From Chlorobiota bacterium (GTDB taxonomy: Bacteria > Bacteroidota > Ignavibacteria > Kapaibacteriales > NICIL-2): DNA of 7,508 bases. The position numbers were made by a program, and so were the translations under genes. Each line of letters opens with the position of its first letter. Within the stretch, counting starts at the first letter, position 1. Positions 6,742-7,508 of this stretch are shown here, piece by piece. The notes under the pieces were generated by a model. That model saw nothing but the letters and a program-made list of their open reading frames with translations, did no database searches and was not told where the DNA came from. The stretch covers positions 1 to 7,508 of the forward strand of contig RFIK01000145.1 of assembly GCA_003695605.1 (NCBI GenBank), in the 5' to 3' direction.

Positions 6742-7200
6742 ATGGATTGCCGAACCGATTCCACGCTTGAACGCTTGGTCGCAGTCGTTCGCAGCCAAGC
6801 AACATTGCTCCAGACAATGCTGAAGCTGACAGAGCGTCTGCAGCAACACCTCATCGCATTCGATGCTCCAGCAATCGAACACTCTGCACACGAGCAAGAA
6901 TTACTGCTGGAACGGCTTGGTGAATTCGAAAGCGAGCGCGTTGCTATCACCGCTGAATTGTTAGGGATCACGCCATCTCAAGCACGCACGATAACGCTGC
7001 GCCAACTCAGCACACACATGCCAGAACACATGTGCAAGGAGCTTTCACTCCTTGTAACGGAACTCGGCGAGCAGCTCAAGCAGCTCCACCTTGCCAACAG
7101 CATCAACCGTCTGCTGGCATTCCGCGGTCGCAACAGCATCCAGGCAACGCTCGAATTCATCCGCGAGCGAAACCTCCACGCGATCAACACTGCACTGTAG
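6742..7200 (+). CDS. flgN: FlgN-type flagellar export chaperone for FlgK/FlgL
   Basis: FlgN is a cytoplasmic chaperone that holds the hook-filament junction proteins FlgK and FlgL and delivers them to the flagellar export gate. The 152-residue product (from ATG 6742) has the family length (~140-160) and is almost wholly alpha-helical by composition. It has heptad-like Leu/Gln/Glu/Arg runs: LERLVAVVRSQATLLQTMLKLTERLQQHLIAFD (about 9-41), EQELLLERLGEFESERVAITAELLGI (about 51-76), and LSLLVTELGEQLKQLHLANSINRLLAFRGRNSIQATLEFI (about 101-140). The LANSINRLL segment matches the conserved Asn-containing end of FlgN. Primary sequence in this family is weakly conserved, so position is important evidence: flgK follows after 4 bases, the classic flgN-flgK pair. 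An upstream ATG at 6697 would give 167 residues. The 63-base gap after flgJ is too short for an intervening flgM. Confidence 0.85.
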   Translation: MDCRTDSTLERLVAVVRSQATLLQTMLKLTERLQQHLIAFDAPAIEHSAHEQELLLERLGEFESERVAITAELLGITPSQARTITLRQLSTHMPEHMCKELSLLVTELGEQLKQLHLANSINRLLAFRGRNSIQATLEFIRERNLHAINTAL

Positions 7201-7204
7201 TGCC

Positions 7205-7508
7205 ATGATTCGATCACTGGAAATCGGCAAACGTGCGCTGCTTGCATCCCAACGCGGACTGGATGTGACGTCGAACAACATCGCCAACGTCAACACACCT
7301 GGCTACGCGCGGCAAGCCATTACGCTCCGCCCTGGTGAATCAATTCCCGTCGGCGGCACGATGCTTGGAATGGGCGTTCTGGTCACCACCATTCGGCAAT
7401 TCCGCGATCAACTCATCGAACGCGATCTCCGCACCTACACCGCAACGCAGAGCTATTACCAACAGAGCCAAGCGATCTTCCAACGCATCGAAGCCGCTCT
7501 CGGTGAAC
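7205..7508 (+). CDS. flgK: Flagellar hook-associated protein 1 FlgK (N-terminal part, 3' truncated)
   Basis: FlgK is the first hook-filament junction protein, sitting between hook and filament. The 101 visible residues begin MIRSLEIGKRALLASQRGLDVTSNNIANVNTPGYARQ, the textbook FlgK N-terminus; the NTPGYxRQ form separates it from rod proteins, which have NTxGFK or NTTGYK. Helical sequence typical of the D0/D1 region follows (FRDQLIERDLRTYTATQSYYQQSQAIFQRIEAALGE). The frame is open to the window end, so the rest lies outside; a full-length FlgK is usually above 450 residues. It starts 4 bases after the flgN stop with no clear Shine-Dalgarno, so coupled translation is likely. FlgL would be the expected next gene. 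Confidence 0.96.
   Translation, partial: MIRSLEIGKRALLASQRGLDVTSNNIANVNTPGYARQAITLRPGESIPVGGTMLGMGVLVTTIRQFRDQLIERDLRTYTATQSYYQQSQAIFQRIEAALGE

Overview
This window holds most of a flagellar rod, ring and hook-junction operon, all on the + strand. Upstream of it is the 3' end of an unrelated surface or secreted protein gene. Gene order is [ASH-repeat / sorting-domain protein, 5' truncated] - terminator - sigma-54-type promoter - flgF - flgG - flgA - flgH - flgI - flgJ (fused to a lytic transglycosylase) - flgN - flgK (3' truncated).

Organism: a Gram-negative (diderm) bacterium, because it encodes both an outer-membrane L-ring (FlgH) and a periplasmic P-ring (FlgI). The upstream protein has repeated beta-sandwich domains of the 'choice-of-anchor D'/ASH type and a C-terminus like a type IX secretion (Por) sorting domain. 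Both point to the Bacteroidota/Chlorobi (FCB) group. A flagellated, moderately GC-rich member such as a Kapabacteria/Ignavibacteria relative is my best guess. This is inference from domain style, not from a database match.

Layout: positions 3-1661 are the tail of the large repeat protein. Positions 1662-1801 are non-coding and compact: a strong hairpin-plus-T-run terminator (1691-1725), then a near-consensus -24/-12 sigma-54 promoter (about 1741-1757), then a short leader to flgF. From 1802 to the window end the flagellar genes are tightly packed: gaps of 3, 3, 4, 4 and 20 bases, one 4-base ATGA overlap, and one longer gap of 63 bases before flgN. They very likely form one transcript.

How the genes work together: FlgF and FlgG build the proximal and distal rod. 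FlgJ caps the growing rod and, through its fused transglycosylase domain, opens peptidoglycan for it. FlgA helps FlgI assemble the P-ring, and FlgH makes the L-ring. FlgN is the export chaperone for the hook-associated protein FlgK, encoded directly after it. I find no entirely new system. The points worth a second look are the sigma-54 promoter, the FlgJ-SLT fusion, an FlgH without a lipobox, the absence of flgM, and a probable T9SS cargo gene beside flagellar genes.
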